Positions 30,479-41,139 of a stretch of DNA of 64,000 nt are shown one piece after another. A program made the position numbers and the translations under genes. Source of the DNA: Enterobacter asburiae (GTDB taxonomy: Bacteria > Pseudomonadota > Gammaproteobacteria > Enterobacterales > Enterobacteriaceae); the NCBI RefSeq assembly GCF_021440515.1, contig NZ_JAKCMV010000049.1, positions 94,465 through 158,464 of the forward strand. The letters run 5' to 3'. How positions within the stretch are numbered: position 1 is the first letter of the stretch; every line of letters begins with the position of its first letter. The notes beneath the pieces were generated by a model. The model did no database searches. It saw nothing but the letters and a program-made list of their open reading frames with translations, and had not been told where the DNA came from.

Positions 30479-31669
30479 TTACCCCAGCGCCCGCGCGAGC
30501 AGGGTGACAGGATGTTCGCAGCGCTTGCTGGTGGACATCTCAATCTGCCATTTACAGGTTTCACAGTCGGTCACCACCAGATCCGCGCCGCTCTCCTCTA
30601 TCTGGCGGAAAAGCGGGGCGCCAATCGCCTGCGAGGTGCCGTAGTTTTCACGCTTAAAGCCGTACGTCCCCGCAATGCCGCAGCAGCGCGAATCCAGCAC
30701 CGTCAGCTCAAGCCCCGGAATAAGGCGCAGCAGCTCCAGCGTATACAGCGACCAGCCCATTTTCTCCATATGACAGGGCGTGTGATACACCACCTTCAGC
30801 GGCAGATTGCCCAGCGGCAGCGTTTTGCCGTCGTCGAGCTTACGCCACAGAAAGCGCGTCGCCAGCTCGATGTGCTCGCGCAGGCCGCTATTGTTAACGT
30901 CCAGCAGGTGCGGATACTCGTCGCGCAGGGTAAAGGTGCAGGTGGACGAGGTCGCCAGCACCGGTATGCCTTTGTCGACGATGGCTTCACGCAGCGAGGT
31001 AACGTTGCTTTTTGCCTGCCTGCGCGCCTTGTCGGTAAAGCCGTTGGCGATCAGCGGCACGCCGCAGCACTTCTCTTTGCTTAACAGCTGCACGCCGATG
31101 CCCAGGGCGTTCAACACCTTCAGCAGATCTTTGCCTAGCTGCGGGTGGTTGTAATTCACGTAGCAGCCGTGGAAAAACGCCACCTGGTCGGCGTACTGCG
31201 CCTGCTCTGCCGCCACCGATTTATACCAGCGGCGGAAGGTGCCGTGAGAGTATTTCGGCAGGCTGCGGTGATGGTCAATTTTGAGCGTGGCGTCCAGCAG
31301 CTGGCGCATCGGTTTTAGCGAGGTCGTGGCGTTCACCAGCGGGGCAAACGGCGTTGAGACCGTGCCCATCAGATCCGTATGGCTGAGGATCGCATCGCGC
31401 AGGGAGGGTTTCTGGCGGCCGTAGCGCGCCCGCGCCCGCTGGATGATATCGCCAATCTTGACGTCAGACGGGCAGGCCACCTCGCAGCGCTTGCAGTTGA
31501 TGCAGTATTTCAGCGCGTCGTCGTAGAGCGCGCCATCCTTGAGACGCAGGCGCTCGCCGTCAGGCCCGGCCTGTTTCGGGCCGGGATAGGCAGGATTTAC
31601 GCCGCTGACCGGGCAGACCGTGGTGCAGACGGTGCATTTAATGCAGCTTTCAAAACGGGTGTCGTTCAT
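30479..31669 (-). CDS. glpC: Anaerobic glycerol-3-phosphate dehydrogenase subunit C
   Basis: This 396-residue membrane-associated iron-sulfur subunit matches E. coli. Two ferredoxin motifs lie at the N-terminus ([15 protein letters not shown] at about 9-23 and [14 protein letters not shown] at about 52-65), followed by two cysteine-rich domains ([15 protein letters not shown]). It anchors GlpAB to the membrane and passes electrons to menaquinone. Start 31669 overlaps the glpB stop by four bases; the longer in-frame form from 31729 would overlap glpB heavily. Confidence 0.96.
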   Translation of the reverse strand: MNDTRFESCIKCTVCTTVCPVSGVNPAYPGPKQAGPDGERLRLKDGALYDDALKYCINCKRCEVACPSDVKIGDIIQRARARYGRQKPSLRDAILSHTDLMGTVSTPFAPLVNATTSLKPMRQLLDATLKIDHHRSLPKYSHGTFRRWYKSVAAEQAQYADQVAFFHGCYVNYNHPQLGKDLLKVLNALGIGVQLLSKEKCCGVPLIANGFTDKARRQAKSNVTSLREAIVDKGIPVLATSSTCTFTLRDEYPHLLDVNNSGLREHIELATRFLWRKLDDGKTLPLGNLPLKVVYHTPCHMEKMGWSLYTLELLRLIPGLELTVLDSRCCGIAGTYGFKRENYGTSQAIGAPLFRQIEESGADLVVTDCETCKWQIEMSTSKRCEHPVTLLARALG

Positions 31670-32916
31670 GGTTGTGCTCCCGGCCGTGTGCCAATCTGCT
31701 CTGCCACGCAAAGGGCTGTTACCGCGCATACGCCGCCCCCGCAGCCCAGCGCGATGGGATCGTATCCTCCCAGGATCGACCCGATGGCGTAGAGGTTATC
31801 GATACACACTCCGTCGATGTGCGGGCGGAGGCGGCTATCGACGATAACGCCGAACTGCTGCCAGGGCTGAGGGGTGAAGAAATCGCTCTGATACCAGTCG
31901 GCGCGCGAGGACGGTTGCCGCACGTCCAGCCCGAGAATGGCCTCGCGCACGCCGGTGCGGCTGCTTAGCAGACCGTTGCTGAAGAAACTGCCGCTGGCGA
32001 TCACCGCAGCGCGGGGGCGTAGCGGGATATCCCCGTGGTTGCGCGTCCAGATCTCAGTGACCTTGCCGTCAGAGAGGCTGATTTTTTTTACCTCGTCACC
32101 CGCCATCCAGATGCCGCCCTGGGCGATAAACTGACGCTGAAGCTGATGATGCAGGCGAATGCCGGGCACCGACGGCGGAAGCGTGGGAAGCAGGCCAATG
32201 GTGCAATTGAGCGTGTCCGACAGCCAGCGCCAGAGCCGGTTATCGCTCAACCCAAAGCAGGCGGGCATCAGCAGGGTATCGCAGCGCCCGGCGAGCGGTT
32301 TTAGCGCCTCGTACAACGCCAGCCCGTTTTCGTCACGATCCAGCAGGCGGGCGATATTCACTGCCCGAAATTCGCCGGGGTTCTCGCGCAGCGGGTTGAG
32401 CTCCGGCAGCGCGATGTCCGCCGCCTCCGCGCTGATGCCGCGCTGGCAGAGCGAGGCGGCCGCCAGATGGGGCTGGAAATCGAGGAAACCTTCTATCCCC
32501 ACCACCAGCACCCGCCCGGCGCTAAAGGGCGCAACGGGCACCTCTTCCGGGCTGAGCCAGGCGGAACGCAGTGTCCCAAGCGGCGTGACCCGCTGGTGGT
32601 TACGCTGCGCGCTGCCCTGCAAGCGCGCGCCGCAGGCCGCCAGCAGCGCTTCGGTGTCATAAGCAAAGCGGGCAACGTTTTCTGCGCCGATCAGGGTGTA
32701 GGGATGTTCCGGCGGCAGCGCGTCAAGCGTCGTCAGCGGGGAGTCCACCCGGGTGCCGTCCGGCAGTGCGCCCAGCAGATCCAGCGAGCCTGACGAGAAG
32801 TGCAGGGCGCTCTGGCCCCGGGTGACGATGGCGCAGCGCAGCCCCAACTGGGTGAGTTTAATTCCGCAGAGCAGGCCCGCCAGCCCGCCGCCAATAATGG
32901 CCGTATCAAATTTCAT
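31666..32916 (-). CDS. glpB: Anaerobic glycerol-3-phosphate dehydrogenase subunit B
   Basis: GlpB has 416 residues against 419 in E. coli. The N-terminal FAD/NAD-type dinucleotide fold [19 protein letters not shown] is at about residues 3-21, and a second flavin region is [20 protein letters not shown] near the C-terminus. It forms the catalytic dimer with GlpA. The start at 32916 overlaps the end of glpA by 11 bases, so translation is probably coupled. Confidence 0.95.
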   Translation of the reverse strand: MKFDTAIIGGGLAGLLCGIKLTQLGLRCAIVTRGQSALHFSSGSLDLLGALPDGTRVDSPLTTLDALPPEHPYTLIGAENVARFAYDTEALLAACGARLQGSAQRNHQRVTPLGTLRSAWLSPEEVPVAPFSAGRVLVVGIEGFLDFQPHLAAASLCQRGISAEAADIALPELNPLRENPGEFRAVNIARLLDRDENGLALYEALKPLAGRCDTLLMPACFGLSDNRLWRWLSDTLNCTIGLLPTLPPSVPGIRLHHQLQRQFIAQGGIWMAGDEVKKISLSDGKVTEIWTRNHGDIPLRPRAAVIASGSFFSNGLLSSRTGVREAILGLDVRQPSSRADWYQSDFFTPQPWQQFGVIVDSRLRPHIDGVCIDNLYAIGSILGGYDPIALGCGGGVCAVTALCVAEQIGTRPGAQP

Positions 32917-34531
32917 CCTGATGCTCCTCCAGACCGCACAGCCCCTGATAGACCCAGCGGGTAAATTCGCTTTCGCGCAGGGCATCGCCCCAGGCGATGG
33001 GCTGAATGCCTTTCCAGCGCTCGTTAAGAAACTCACTGAGCTGGCTCAGCGACTGGGTGGCGGTCGTGGCGTGAAAACGTTGCAGCAGCCCGGCGGCGCG
33101 ACAGGCGCACAGTTCGCCCTGGCAGGTTCCCATCCCCACGCGGGTACGACGACGCAGATCGAGCAAGTTATTGACCGTCAAATTTTCCACCGCGTACTGC
33201 ACTTCCCCTGCGGTAACGGCCTCGCATTCGCAGACCAGGCTGCGGCTAAGACGTCCTTCGCCGAGCCAGACGGGCGTGCGATCCCCGTGACGATAGATAG
33301 CCGAACCGCGCAGCGGCGCGGGCAGGGAGATGATTTTTTGCAGCGTCTTTTCGGTCGATTGCCGCGAGCCGGGAAGCGCTTTTTCAGCCGTCACGCAGGG
33401 CTGCGCGTTGCCGAGCTTGCGGCACACGGCGTCGGTCGCCATCTCGGCCATCAGGCGGTAGGTCATCAGCTTGCCGCCGGTGATGGTGATAAAGCCCTCC
33501 AGGCCGTCGCGCGCGGCGTGGTCGAACAGCACGATGCCCCGGCTGACGTTGCGCCCGCTCGGATCGTCATCGCTGGCGACCAGCGGACGCACCCCGGCAT
33601 AGGCGCGTAAAATGCGGGTCCGGGCCATCACCGGGGCCAGCTTTTCCCCTTCGCGTAGCAGAATATCCACCTCGTCGGCGGTGACCCGGTTGTCGTCTAT
33701 GTCTTTGTAATCAATGTGGGTTGAGGTGGTGCCAATCAAAGAAATAGTATCGCCGGGCACCAGAATATCGGCGTCAGAGGGTTTGCGGCAGCGGTTGATG
33801 ACGTGGTTATTAATGCGGTGATCGAGGATCAGCAGCGAGCCTTTCGCCGGGAACATGCGAACGTTAAGGTCGGCATATTCCGCAATGCGCTGCCCCCAGA
33901 TCCCCGCCGCGTTCACCACCACCGAGGCGTACAGCTCGCTGTGTTCACCGTACTGCGGATCGAACACCCGCACGCCGCGCACGGTATCGCCCTCGCGGAT
34001 TAGCCCGGTGACCTCATGCCCGGTGAGGATGCGCGCCCCGTGCTCGCGCGCGTCCAGCATGTTGGCGGCGGTGAGGCGGAAAGGATCGACGGTGCCGTCC
34101 GGGACGTTTACCGCGCCGACAAGCGACGGATTAACGGACGGCTCCAGAAGTCGCGCCTCGGCAGGATCGAGCGCCTCGGCAGCAATCCCCGCCGCGGTAC
34201 AGGCGCGGATAAAGGTCTGCTGGAACGCGAGGTCATCTTCGGGAAGGGTGATAAACAGGCCGTTGGTCTGTTCCACGCAGTGGCGTGCGATGCGCCTGAG
34301 GATCTGGTTTTCAGCGATGCATTCGCGGGCGGATTCGCCGTCGGTCACCGCGTAGCGCGCGCCGCTGTGCAGCAGGCCGTGGTTGCGCCCGGTCGCGCCG
34401 GTGGCGATATCGTGACGCTCCAGCAGCGTGACCGACAGCCCGCGCAGGGCGCAGTCGCGCGCGATGCCCGCCCCGGTCGCACCGCCGCCAATGATAATCA
34501 CATCGCTACAGCGGGGGTCGTGAATTGTCAT
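32906..34531 (-). CDS. glpA: Anaerobic glycerol-3-phosphate dehydrogenase subunit A
   Basis: GlpA oxidises glycerol-3-phosphate to dihydroxyacetone phosphate under anaerobic conditions. It has 541 residues against 542 in E. coli. The FAD motif [20 protein letters not shown] is at about residues 11-30. A C-terminal BFD-type [2Fe-2S] region has [10 protein letters not shown] and [15 protein letters not shown] at 34531 has GAGGGAAG upstream. It is transcribed away from glpT under shared GlpR/CRP control. Confidence 0.96.
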   Translation of the reverse strand: MTIHDPRCSDVIIIGGGATGAGIARDCALRGLSVTLLERHDIATGATGRNHGLLHSGARYAVTDGESARECIAENQILRRIARHCVEQTNGLFITLPEDDLAFQQTFIRACTAAGIAAEALDPAEARLLEPSVNPSLVGAVNVPDGTVDPFRLTAANMLDAREHGARILTGHEVTGLIREGDTVRGVRVFDPQYGEHSELYASVVVNAAGIWGQRIAEYADLNVRMFPAKGSLLILDHRINNHVINRCRKPSDADILVPGDTISLIGTTSTHIDYKDIDDNRVTADEVDILLREGEKLAPVMARTRILRAYAGVRPLVASDDDPSGRNVSRGIVLFDHAARDGLEGFITITGGKLMTYRLMAEMATDAVCRKLGNAQPCVTAEKALPGSRQSTEKTLQKIISLPAPLRGSAIYRHGDRTPVWLGEGRLSRSLVCECEAVTAGEVQYAVENLTVNNLLDLRRRTRVGMGTCQGELCACRAAGLLQRFHATTATQSLSQLSEFLNERWKGIQPIAWGDALRESEFTRWVYQGLCGLEEHQDEI

Positions 34532-34582
34532 TGTCTTCCCTCGTGTTCGTTTTTTACCATTTAGCCACATCAATAGTGTGGT

Positions 34583-34600
34583 TTGTTTGATTTCGAACAT
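34583..34600. promoter_or_regulatory. GlpR operator in the glpA-glpT divergent region
   Basis: TTGTTTGATTTCGAACAT fits the GlpR palindrome ATGTTCG-N4-CGAACAT with two mismatches, both in the left half. A further partial half-site, GTGTTCG, lies at 34544-34550 close to the glpA start. GlpR represses both operons until glycerol-3-phosphate is present. Confidence 0.75.
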
Positions 34601-34675
34601 AAACGAGCGAAAATCGAAAGTGAAACGTGATTCCATGCGCTTTTTTGCGCATTCTGTCATATTTCTGTAACAATC

Positions 34676-34691
34676 TGTGCGTTGATTCACA
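34676..34691. promoter_or_regulatory. CRP site between glpA and glpT
   Basis: TGTGCGTTGATTCACA matches TGTGA-N6-TCACA at nine of ten key positions. It lies 90 bases before glpT and about 145 before glpA, consistent with cAMP-CRP activation of the glp genes. Confidence 0.8.
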
Positions 34692-34781
34692 GTAACAATC
34701 ACCGTGATTTCTTAACATCGCCGCCTCTCTGGAATGGGGACGTTACCCTCTGAACATTAAAACAGGGCCACGGAGGCTGTC

Positions 34782-36134
34782 ATGCTGAGTATTTTCAAAC
34801 CTGCGCCGCATCGGGCGCGTCTGCCAGAGGCAGAGATCGACCCGCTTTACCGCCGTCTGCGTTGGCAAATTTTCCTCGGGATTTTCTTCGGCTACGCGGC
34901 CTACTACCTGGTGCGCAAGAACTTCGCGCTGGCGATGCCCTATCTGGTGGAGCAGGGCTTTTCGCGCGGGGATTTAGGCTTCGCGCTGTCGGGGATCTCC
35001 ATCGCCTATGGCTTTTCAAAATTCATCATGGGGTCGGTGTCGGATCGCTCGAATCCGCGCGTGTTTCTGCCCGCGGGGCTGATTCTGGCGGCGGCGGTGA
35101 TGCTGTTTATGGGCTTTGTGCCGTGGGCAACCTCCAGCATTGCGATTATGTTCGTGCTGCTGTTCCTCTGCGGCTGGTTCCAGGGGATGGGGTGGCCGCC
35201 GTGCGGACGTACCATGGTTCACTGGTGGTCGCAGAAGGAGCGCGGTGGCATTGTGTCGGTGTGGAACTGCGCGCATAACGTCGGCGGCGGTATTCCTCCG
35301 CTGCTGTTCCTGCTGGGGATGGCGTGGTTCAACGACTGGCACGCTGCGCTCTATATGCCTGCGTTCGGTGCCATTCTGGTGGCTATCATCGCCTTCGCCC
35401 TGATGCGCGATACGCCGCAGTCCTGCGGCCTGCCGCCGATTGAAGAGTACAAAAACGATTATCCGGACGATTACAGCGAGCAGCACGAAGAAGAGCTGAC
35501 GGCAAAACAGATCTTCATGAAGTACGTGCTGCCGAACAGGCTGCTGTGGTACATCGCGGTGGCGAACGTGTTTGTTTACCTGCTGCGATACGGCATCCTC
35601 GACTGGTCGCCAACCTATCTGAAAGAGGTGAAGCACTTCGCGCTGGATAAATCCTCCTGGGCCTACTTCCTGTATGAATATGCGGGTATTCCCGGCACGC
35701 TGATCTGCGGCTGGATGTCGGACAAAGTGTTCAAAGGCAACCGCGGCGCGACGGGCGTGTTCTTTATGACGCTGGTGACCATCGCGACGGTCGTTTACTG
35801 GCTGAACCCGCCGGGCAACCCATCGGTAGATATGGCCTGTATGATCGTTATCGGCTTCCTGATTTACGGCCCGGTGATGCTGATTGGTCTGCACGCGCTG
35901 GAGCTGGCACCGAAAAAAGCGGCGGGGACGGCGGCGGGCTTTACCGGCCTGTTCGGCTACCTGGGCGGCTCGGTCGCGGCAAGCGCCATCGTGGGCTATA
36001 CCGTTGACTTCTTCGGCTGGGACGGCGGCTTTATGGTAATGATCGGCGGCAGCGTGCTGGCCGTACTGCTGCTGATTGTGGTGATGATCGGCGAAAAACG
36101 TCATCACGCGGAAGTTCAGGCGCGTCGTCAATAA
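34782..36134 (+). CDS. glpT: Glycerol-3-phosphate/phosphate antiporter GlpT
   Basis: This major-facilitator antiporter has 450 residues against 452 in E. coli and twelve membrane helices. It takes up glycerol-3-phosphate in exchange for phosphate and is also the entry route for fosfomycin. The N-terminus [26 protein letters not shown] carries the substrate arginine (family R45), and the MFS loop is [10 protein letters not shown]. The frame is intact with no sign of the loss-of-function changes seen in fosfomycin-resistant strains. glpQ follows after 11 bases. Confidence 0.96.
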   Translation: MLSIFKPAPHRARLPEAEIDPLYRRLRWQIFLGIFFGYAAYYLVRKNFALAMPYLVEQGFSRGDLGFALSGISIAYGFSKFIMGSVSDRSNPRVFLPAGLILAAAVMLFMGFVPWATSSIAIMFVLLFLCGWFQGMGWPPCGRTMVHWWSQKERGGIVSVWNCAHNVGGGIPPLLFLLGMAWFNDWHAALYMPAFGAILVAIIAFALMRDTPQSCGLPPIEEYKNDYPDDYSEQHEEELTAKQIFMKYVLPNRLLWYIAVANVFVYLLRYGILDWSPTYLKEVKHFALDKSSWAYFLYEYAGIPGTLICGWMSDKVFKGNRGATGVFFMTLVTIATVVYWLNPPGNPSVDMACMIVIGFLIYGPVMLIGLHALELAPKKAAGTAAGFTGLFGYLGGSVAASAIVGYTVDFFGWDGGFMVMIGGSVLAVLLLIVVMIGEKRHHAEVQARRQ

Positions 36135-36145
36135 GGAGCAATGCC

Positions 36146-37204
36146 ATGAAACTGACTCAACTGGCCACCGGTCTGCTGCTGGCGGGCTTAATGACAGGCT
36201 CTGCGCTGGCGGCCGAAAAAATAGTGATTGCCCATCGCGGCGCCAGCGGCTATCTGCCGGAGCACACGCTCCCGGCAAAAGCGATGGCCTACGCGCAGGG
36301 TGCGGATTATCTGGAGCAGGATCTGGTGATGACGAAGGACGATCGGCTGGTCGTTCTGCATGACCACTATCTCGACCGCGTGACGAACGTGGCGGAACGC
36401 TTCCCGGATCGCGCCCGGAAGGACGGGCGTTACTACGCCATAGATTTCACGCTGGCGGAGATCCGCTCCCTGAAATTTACCGAAGGCTTCGAGATTGAAA
36501 ACGGCAAGAAGGTACAGGTCTATCCGGGACGCTTCCCGATGGGCAAATCTGATTTCCGCATTCATACCTTTGAGGAAGAGATTGAGTTCGTTCAGGGTCT
36601 GAACCACTCAACCGGCAAAAATATCGGTATCTATCCGGAAATCAAAGCGCCGTGGTTCCATCATCAGGAAGGAAAGGACATCGCCGCGAAAACGCTGGAG
36701 GTGCTGAAGAAATATGGCTACACCAGCAAGCAGGATAAGGTCTATCTCCAGTGTTTTGATGCCGCCGAGCTGAAGCGCATTAAGAACGAGCTGGAGCCGA
36801 CGATGGGGATGAACCTCAACCTGGTGCAGCTGATTGCCTATACCGACTGGAATGAAACCCAGGAGAAGCAGCCGGACGGCAGGTGGGTGAACTACAGCTA
36901 TGACTGGATGTTTAAGCCGGGTGCGATGAAGCAGATTGCGCAGTACGCCGACGGGATTGGGCCGGACTACCACATGCTGGTGGCGGACGGCTCAACGCCG
37001 GGTCACGTAAAACTGACGGCGATGGTGAAAGAGGCGCATGCCAGCAGGATGCAGGTTCACCCGTACACGGTGCGAGCGGACCAGCTGCCGGACTATGCGA
37101 CGGACGTGAATCAGCTTTATGAGGTGTTGTACAACCAGGCGGGCGTGGACGGACTGTTTACGGATTTCCCGGATAAAGCGGTCGAATTCATTCACCGGAA
37201 GTAG
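36146..37204 (+). CDS. glpQ: Periplasmic glycerophosphodiester phosphodiesterase GlpQ
   Basis: GlpQ has 352 residues, with a signal peptide (about residues 1-22, ending SALAA). It hydrolyses glycerophosphodiesters in the periplasm to glycerol-3-phosphate for GlpT. GDPD motifs are HRGASGYLPEHT, EQDLVMTKDDRLVVLHD and YPEIKAPWFH. It is slightly shorter than E. coli GlpQ (358) in the signal and linker region. It forms an operon with glpT. Confidence 0.96.
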   Translation: MKLTQLATGLLLAGLMTGSALAAEKIVIAHRGASGYLPEHTLPAKAMAYAQGADYLEQDLVMTKDDRLVVLHDHYLDRVTNVAERFPDRARKDGRYYAIDFTLAEIRSLKFTEGFEIENGKKVQVYPGRFPMGKSDFRIHTFEEEIEFVQGLNHSTGKNIGIYPEIKAPWFHHQEGKDIAAKTLEVLKKYGYTSKQDKVYLQCFDAAELKRIKNELEPTMGMNLNLVQLIAYTDWNETQEKQPDGRWVNYSYDWMFKPGAMKQIAQYADGIGPDYHMLVADGSTPGHVKLTAMVKEAHASRMQVHPYTVRADQLPDYATDVNQLYEVLYNQAGVDGLFTDFPDKAVEFIHRK

Positions 37205-37209
37205 GTTTT

Positions 37210-37241
37210 GTCGGTCGGGTAAGGCGAAGCCGCCACCCGAC
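37210..37241. repeat. REP element after glpQ
   Basis: A single REP palindrome, GTCGGTCGGGTAAGGCGAAG... ending GCCACCCGAC, starts six bases after the glpQ stop, between the convergent ends of glpQ and yfaE. Confidence 0.85.
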
Positions 37242-37263
37242 AATCAGGCTCTGCGGCCTGATG

Positions 37264-37296
37264 CCCTCACCCTAACCCTCTCCCACAGGGAGAGGG
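37264..37296. repeat. Dispersed CCCTC/GAGGG palindrome, copy 2
   Basis: CCCTCACCCTAACCCTCTCC with right arm GGGAGAGGG, adjacent to the REP element. It is the clearest of the three copies in this window. Confidence 0.8.
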
Positions 37297-37307
37297 AACC
37301 AGGGCAA

Positions 37308-37562
37308 TCACATCTCGATCTCAATATCCCCTTTTGCCCGGCAGCAGCAGGGCAAAATTTCCCCTTCGTTGATAAAGGCCAGCGGCTGGGTCAGCCAGTC
37401 AACCTGGCCTGCTACCAGACGGCAGCGGCAGGAGCCGCAATAGCCTTCACGACACTGGTACTCAACTTCCACCTTGTGCGCTTCCAGCGCCACCAGCAGA
37501 GAAGGGTGCTCTTCCAGGCACAGCACTTCTGTGCCGGAAAGGCGAAGGGTTACGCGCGTCAT
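37308..37562 (-). CDS. yfaE: [2Fe-2S] ferredoxin YfaE (NrdB cofactor maintenance)
   Basis: This 84-residue plant-type ferredoxin has cluster ligands in CREGYCGSC plus a downstream cysteine in ILPCCC. In E. coli YfaE reduces the diferric centre of NrdB so the tyrosyl radical can be rebuilt. It is translationally coupled to nrdB: the stop of nrdB (37562) and the yfaE start share the same base. Confidence 0.95.
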   Translation of the reverse strand: MTRVTLRLSGTEVLCLEEHPSLLVALEAHKVEVEYQCREGYCGSCRCRLVAGQVDWLTQPLAFINEGEILPCCCRAKGDIEIEM

Positions 37563-38692
37563 CAGAGCTGGAAGTCGCTCAGGTCGTCGGTGTTGACTTC
37601 AGAGTCAATCTGACCGACCAGGTAAGAGCTCACTTCCACTTCCTGCGGCGCGACCTGCACGTTATCGGACACCAGCCAGGTGTTGATCCACGGGATCGGG
37701 TTGGAGCGGGTCTGGAACGGCAGCTCCAGGCCGACAGCCTGCATACGGATGTTGGTGATGTATTCAACGTACTGGCACAGAATGTCTTTGTTCAGGCCAA
37801 TCATGGAGCCGTCGCGGAACAGGTAGTCTGCCCACTCTTTCTCCTGCTGCGCCGCCAGCACGAACAGGTCGTAGCACTCCTGCTTGCACTCTTCGGCGAT
37901 TTCCGCCATCTCCGGGTCGTCCGCGCCGCTGCGCAGCAGGTTCAGCATGTGCTGGGTGCCGGTCAGGTGCAGGGCTTCGTCACGGGCGATCAGACGGATG
38001 ATTTTGGCGTTGCCTTCCATCAGCTTGCGCTCGGCAAAGGCGAAGGAGCAGGCGAAGCTCACGTAGAAGCGGATAGCTTCCAGCGCGTTTACGCTCATCA
38101 GGCACAGGTAGAGCTGTTTTTTCAGCGCGCGCAGGTTAACGGTAATCGTTCTGCCGTTCACGTTGTGGGTGCCTTCGCCCAGCAGATGCCAGTAGCTGGT
38201 CATCTCGATCAGCTCGTCGTAGTAGTGGGCAATGCCTTCCGCGCGCTTCTGGATCTGCTCGTTGGTGACGATATCGTCAAACACCACCGCCGGATCGTTC
38301 ACGATGTTGCGGATGATATGGGTGTATGAGCGCGAGTGGATCGTTTCAGAGAACGCCCAGGTTTCCACCCAGGTTTCGAGTTCCGGAATAGAGATCAGCG
38401 GCAGCAGCGCCACGTTCGGGCTGCGGCCCTGGATGGAGTCCAGCAGCGTCTGATACTTAAGGTTGCTTAAGAAGATATGCTTTTCGTGATCCGGCAACGC
38501 CTGGAAATCAATACGGTCGCGGGATACGTCCACTTCTTCCGGGCGCCAGAAGAAGGAGAGTTGCTTTTCAATCAGCTTTTCGAAGATGTCATATTTTTGC
38601 TGATCGTAGCGTGCCACGTTGACCGGCTGGCCGAAGAACATCGGCTCTTTGAGCTGGTCGTTTTTCGTCTGTGAAAAGGTGGTATATGCCAT
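37562..38692 (-). CDS. nrdB: Ribonucleotide reductase class Ia beta subunit NrdB
   Basis: This 376-residue protein equals E. coli. It holds the di-iron centre and stable tyrosyl radical. Iron ligands and radical tyrosine lie in [15 protein letters not shown] (radical Y in SYTHI, family Y122), with later ligands in [15 protein letters not shown] and [12 protein letters not shown]. The C-terminal DLSDFQL tail docks on NrdA. ATG at 38692 ([12 protein letters not shown]) is the conserved start. A composite palindrome separates it from nrdA. Confidence 0.97.
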   Translation of the reverse strand: MAYTTFSQTKNDQLKEPMFFGQPVNVARYDQQKYDIFEKLIEKQLSFFWRPEEVDVSRDRIDFQALPDHEKHIFLSNLKYQTLLDSIQGRSPNVALLPLISIPELETWVETWAFSETIHSRSYTHIIRNIVNDPAVVFDDIVTNEQIQKRAEGIAHYYDELIEMTSYWHLLGEGTHNVNGRTITVNLRALKKQLYLCLMSVNALEAIRFYVSFACSFAFAERKLMEGNAKIIRLIARDEALHLTGTQHMLNLLRSGADDPEMAEIAEECKQECYDLFVLAAQQEKEWADYLFRDGSMIGLNKDILCQYVEYITNIRMQAVGLELPFQTRSNPIPWINTWLVSDNVQVAPQEVEVSSYLVGQIDSEVNTDDLSDFQL

Positions 38693-38710
38693 GAGTGTGT
38701 CCTGTGAGAA

Positions 38711-38766
38711 ATTTTGTCGGCCAGGCCGACAAAATCGTAGGCCGGGTAAGCGAAGCGCCACCCGGC
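38711..38766. repeat. Hairpin plus REP element between nrdA and nrdB
   Basis: ATTTTGTCGGC (38711-38721) and GCCGACAAAAT (38725-38735) form a perfect 11-bp stem with loop CAG. One REP palindrome follows immediately (38736-38766, core GCCGGGTAAGCGAAGCGCCA). Read on the gene strand, the REP comes first and the hairpin lies just before nrdB. It may set the nrdA:nrdB mRNA ratio. Confidence 0.85.
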
Positions 38767-38773
38767 ATTGACA

Positions 38774-41059
38774 TTAAATCTTACATGCGCCGCTTTCGCA
38801 GCCATCGTCCTGAATAGATGGAACCATATCGTCCTGCGCGTCTTCCGCACCATCACGGGTGTTGTGATAATAAAGGGTTTTCACGCCAAACTTGTAGGCG
38901 GTGAGCAGGTCTTTCAGCAGCTGTTGCATCGGCACCTTGCCAGACGGGAAGCGCGTTGGATCGTAGTTGGTATTGGCAGAGATCGACTGGTCGATAAACT
39001 TCTGCATGATACCCACCAGTTGCAGGTAGCCGTCGTTGTTCGGCATTTCCCACAGCAGTTCGTAATTGTTCCCCAGCGTTTCGTAGTCCGGAACAACCTG
39101 ACGCAGCACGCCGTCTTTAGACGCTTTAATGCTGACGTGGCCGCGCGGTGGCTCGATACCGTTGGTGGCGTTAGAGATCTGCGAAGAGGTCTCGGACGGC
39201 ATCAGGGCTGAGAGCGTGGAGTTACGCAGGCCGTGAGTCTTGATGGACTCGCGCAGCCCTTCCCAGTCGAGGTGCAGCGGCTCGCTGACAATCCCGTCCA
39301 GATCTTTTTTGTAGGTATCGATCGGCAGAATACCTTTCGCATAGGTGGTTTCGTTGAACCACGGGCACGCGCCTTGCTCTTTCGCCAGCTCGTTGGAGGC
39401 TTTCATCAGGTAATACTGAATGGCTTCGAACGTCTGGTGAGTCAGGTTGTTCGCGCTGCCGTCGGAGTAACGCTTGCCGTTTTTCGCCAGCCAGTAGGCG
39501 AAGTTGATCACGCCAATACCCAGGGTACGACGGCCCATTGCACCGCGTTTGGCCGCCGGGATTGGGTAATCCTGGTAATCCAGCAGGGCGTCGAGGGCGC
39601 GAACGGCCAGTACCGCCAGCTCTTCCAGCTCGTCCAGGCTCTTAATCGCACCCAGGTTGAACGCGGACAGCGTACACAGCGCGATTTCGCCGTTTTCGTC
39701 GTTCACATCGTCCAGCGGTTTGGTTGGCAGAGCGATTTCCAGGCACAGGTTGGACTGGCGAACCGGCGCCACAACCGGATCGAACGGGCTGTGGGTATTG
39801 CAGTGGTCAACGTTCTGAATGTAGATACGGCCGGTAGAGGCACGTTCCTGCATCATCAGAGAGAACAGATCCACGGCTTTCACGCGCTGCTTGCGGATGC
39901 TGTCATCTTTTTCGTATTTGGTGTACAGACGCTCGAACTCGTCCTGATCGGCGAAGAACGCGTCGTACAGGCCCGGCACGTCGGACGGGCTGAACAGGGT
40001 GATCTCTTCACCTTTCAGCAGACGGGTGTACATCAGCTTGTTGATCTGCACGCCGTAGTCCATGTGGCGAACGCGGTTGCCTTCCACGCCACGGTTGTTT
40101 TTCAGCACCAGCAGGCTTTCCACTTCCAGGTGCCACATCGGGTAGAACAGGGTTGCTGCACCACCGCGCACGCCGCCCTGAGAGCAGGATTTCACTGCGG
40201 TCTGGAAGTGTTTATAGAACGGGATACAGCCGGTATGGAACGCTTCACCGCCGCGAATCGGGCTGCCCAGCGCACGAATACGACCGGCGTTGATACCGAT
40301 ACCGGCACGCTGGGACACGTATTTCACAATGGCGCTGGAGGTGGCGTTGATGGAGTCCAGGCTGTCGCCGCACTCGATCAGCACGCAAGAGCTGAACTGG
40401 CGGGTTGGGGTGCGCACGCCAGACATGATTGGCGTAGGCAGAGAAATTTTGAACGTTGAAACCGCGTCGTAGAAGCGCTTCACGTAGCTCAGACGGGTTT
40501 CACGCGGATAGTTAGAGAACAGGCAGGCCGCCACCAGAATATACAGGAACTGGGCGCTTTCGTAGATTTCGCCGGTGACACGGTTCTGAACCAGGTATTT
40601 GCCTTCGAGCTGCTTCACCGCCGCGTAGGAGAAGTTCATGTCGCGCCAGTGGTCGATAAACCCGTCCATCTGCTTGAACTCTTCTTCCGTGTAGTCTTCC
40701 AGCAGATGCGTGTCGTACTTACCTAACTCCACCATTTTGACAACGTGGTCGTACAGCGCCGGCGGCTCAAACTGGCCGTAGGCTTTTTTACGCAGGTGGA
40801 AAATGGCCAGACGGGCGGCGAGGTACTGATAATCCGGTGCGTCGCGGGAGATCAAATCCGCCGCGGCTTTAATAATGGTTTCGTGGATATCAGACGTTTT
40901 GATGCCGTCGTAGAACTGAATATGAGAACGCAGTTCAACCTGAGAGATAGATACGTTATTCAGCCCTTCTGCTGCCCAGTCGAGAACTCGATGGATTTTG
41001 TCCAGATTGATACGCTCGGTAGTACCGTCGCGCTTTGTCACCAGCAGACTCTGATTCAT
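38774..41059 (-). CDS. nrdA: Ribonucleotide reductase class Ia alpha subunit NrdA
   Basis: This 761-residue protein equals E. coli. The N-terminal ATP-cone is at about residues 5-95. Active-site cysteines are visible as SSCVLIECGDS (family C225), SNLCLEIALPTKP (C439 and E441) and IALCTLSAFN (C462), and the C-terminal redox pair is in CESGACKI. It reduces ribonucleoside diphosphates aerobically. The upstream region carries DnaA and NrdR boxes, so it is tied to replication and to dATP level. Confidence 0.97.
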   Translation of the reverse strand: MNQSLLVTKRDGTTERINLDKIHRVLDWAAEGLNNVSISQVELRSHIQFYDGIKTSDIHETIIKAAADLISRDAPDYQYLAARLAIFHLRKKAYGQFEPPALYDHVVKMVELGKYDTHLLEDYTEEEFKQMDGFIDHWRDMNFSYAAVKQLEGKYLVQNRVTGEIYESAQFLYILVAACLFSNYPRETRLSYVKRFYDAVSTFKISLPTPIMSGVRTPTRQFSSCVLIECGDSLDSINATSSAIVKYVSQRAGIGINAGRIRALGSPIRGGEAFHTGCIPFYKHFQTAVKSCSQGGVRGGAATLFYPMWHLEVESLLVLKNNRGVEGNRVRHMDYGVQINKLMYTRLLKGEEITLFSPSDVPGLYDAFFADQDEFERLYTKYEKDDSIRKQRVKAVDLFSLMMQERASTGRIYIQNVDHCNTHSPFDPVVAPVRQSNLCLEIALPTKPLDDVNDENGEIALCTLSAFNLGAIKSLDELEELAVLAVRALDALLDYQDYPIPAAKRGAMGRRTLGIGVINFAYWLAKNGKRYSDGSANNLTHQTFEAIQYYLMKASNELAKEQGACPWFNETTYAKGILPIDTYKKDLDGIVSEPLHLDWEGLRESIKTHGLRNSTLSALMPSETSSQISNATNGIEPPRGHVSIKASKDGVLRQVVPDYETLGNNYELLWEMPNNDGYLQLVGIMQKFIDQSISANTNYDPTRFPSGKVPMQQLLKDLLTAYKFGVKTLYYHNTRDGAEDAQDDMVPSIQDDGCESGACKI

Positions 41060-41100
41060 GTGGGTTTTTACCTGTCCGTGAAATAAAAAATATCCCCCGT

Positions 41101-41139
41101 TTATCCACAGATCCGTCTTGTGACTAACTCTGTGGATAA
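41101..41139. promoter_or_regulatory. Two inverted DnaA boxes upstream of nrdA
   Basis: TTATCCACA (41101-41109) and its reverse complement TGTGGATAA (41131-41139) are both perfect consensus DnaA boxes, facing each other across 21 bases, 42 bases upstream of nrdA. DnaA is a known regulator of nrdAB in E. coli. Confidence 0.9.

Noticed and set aside
35016..36278. 420-codon reverse-strand open frame opposite glpT
   Set aside because: Low-complexity His/Gln/Arg-rich translation; glpT on the other strand is certain.
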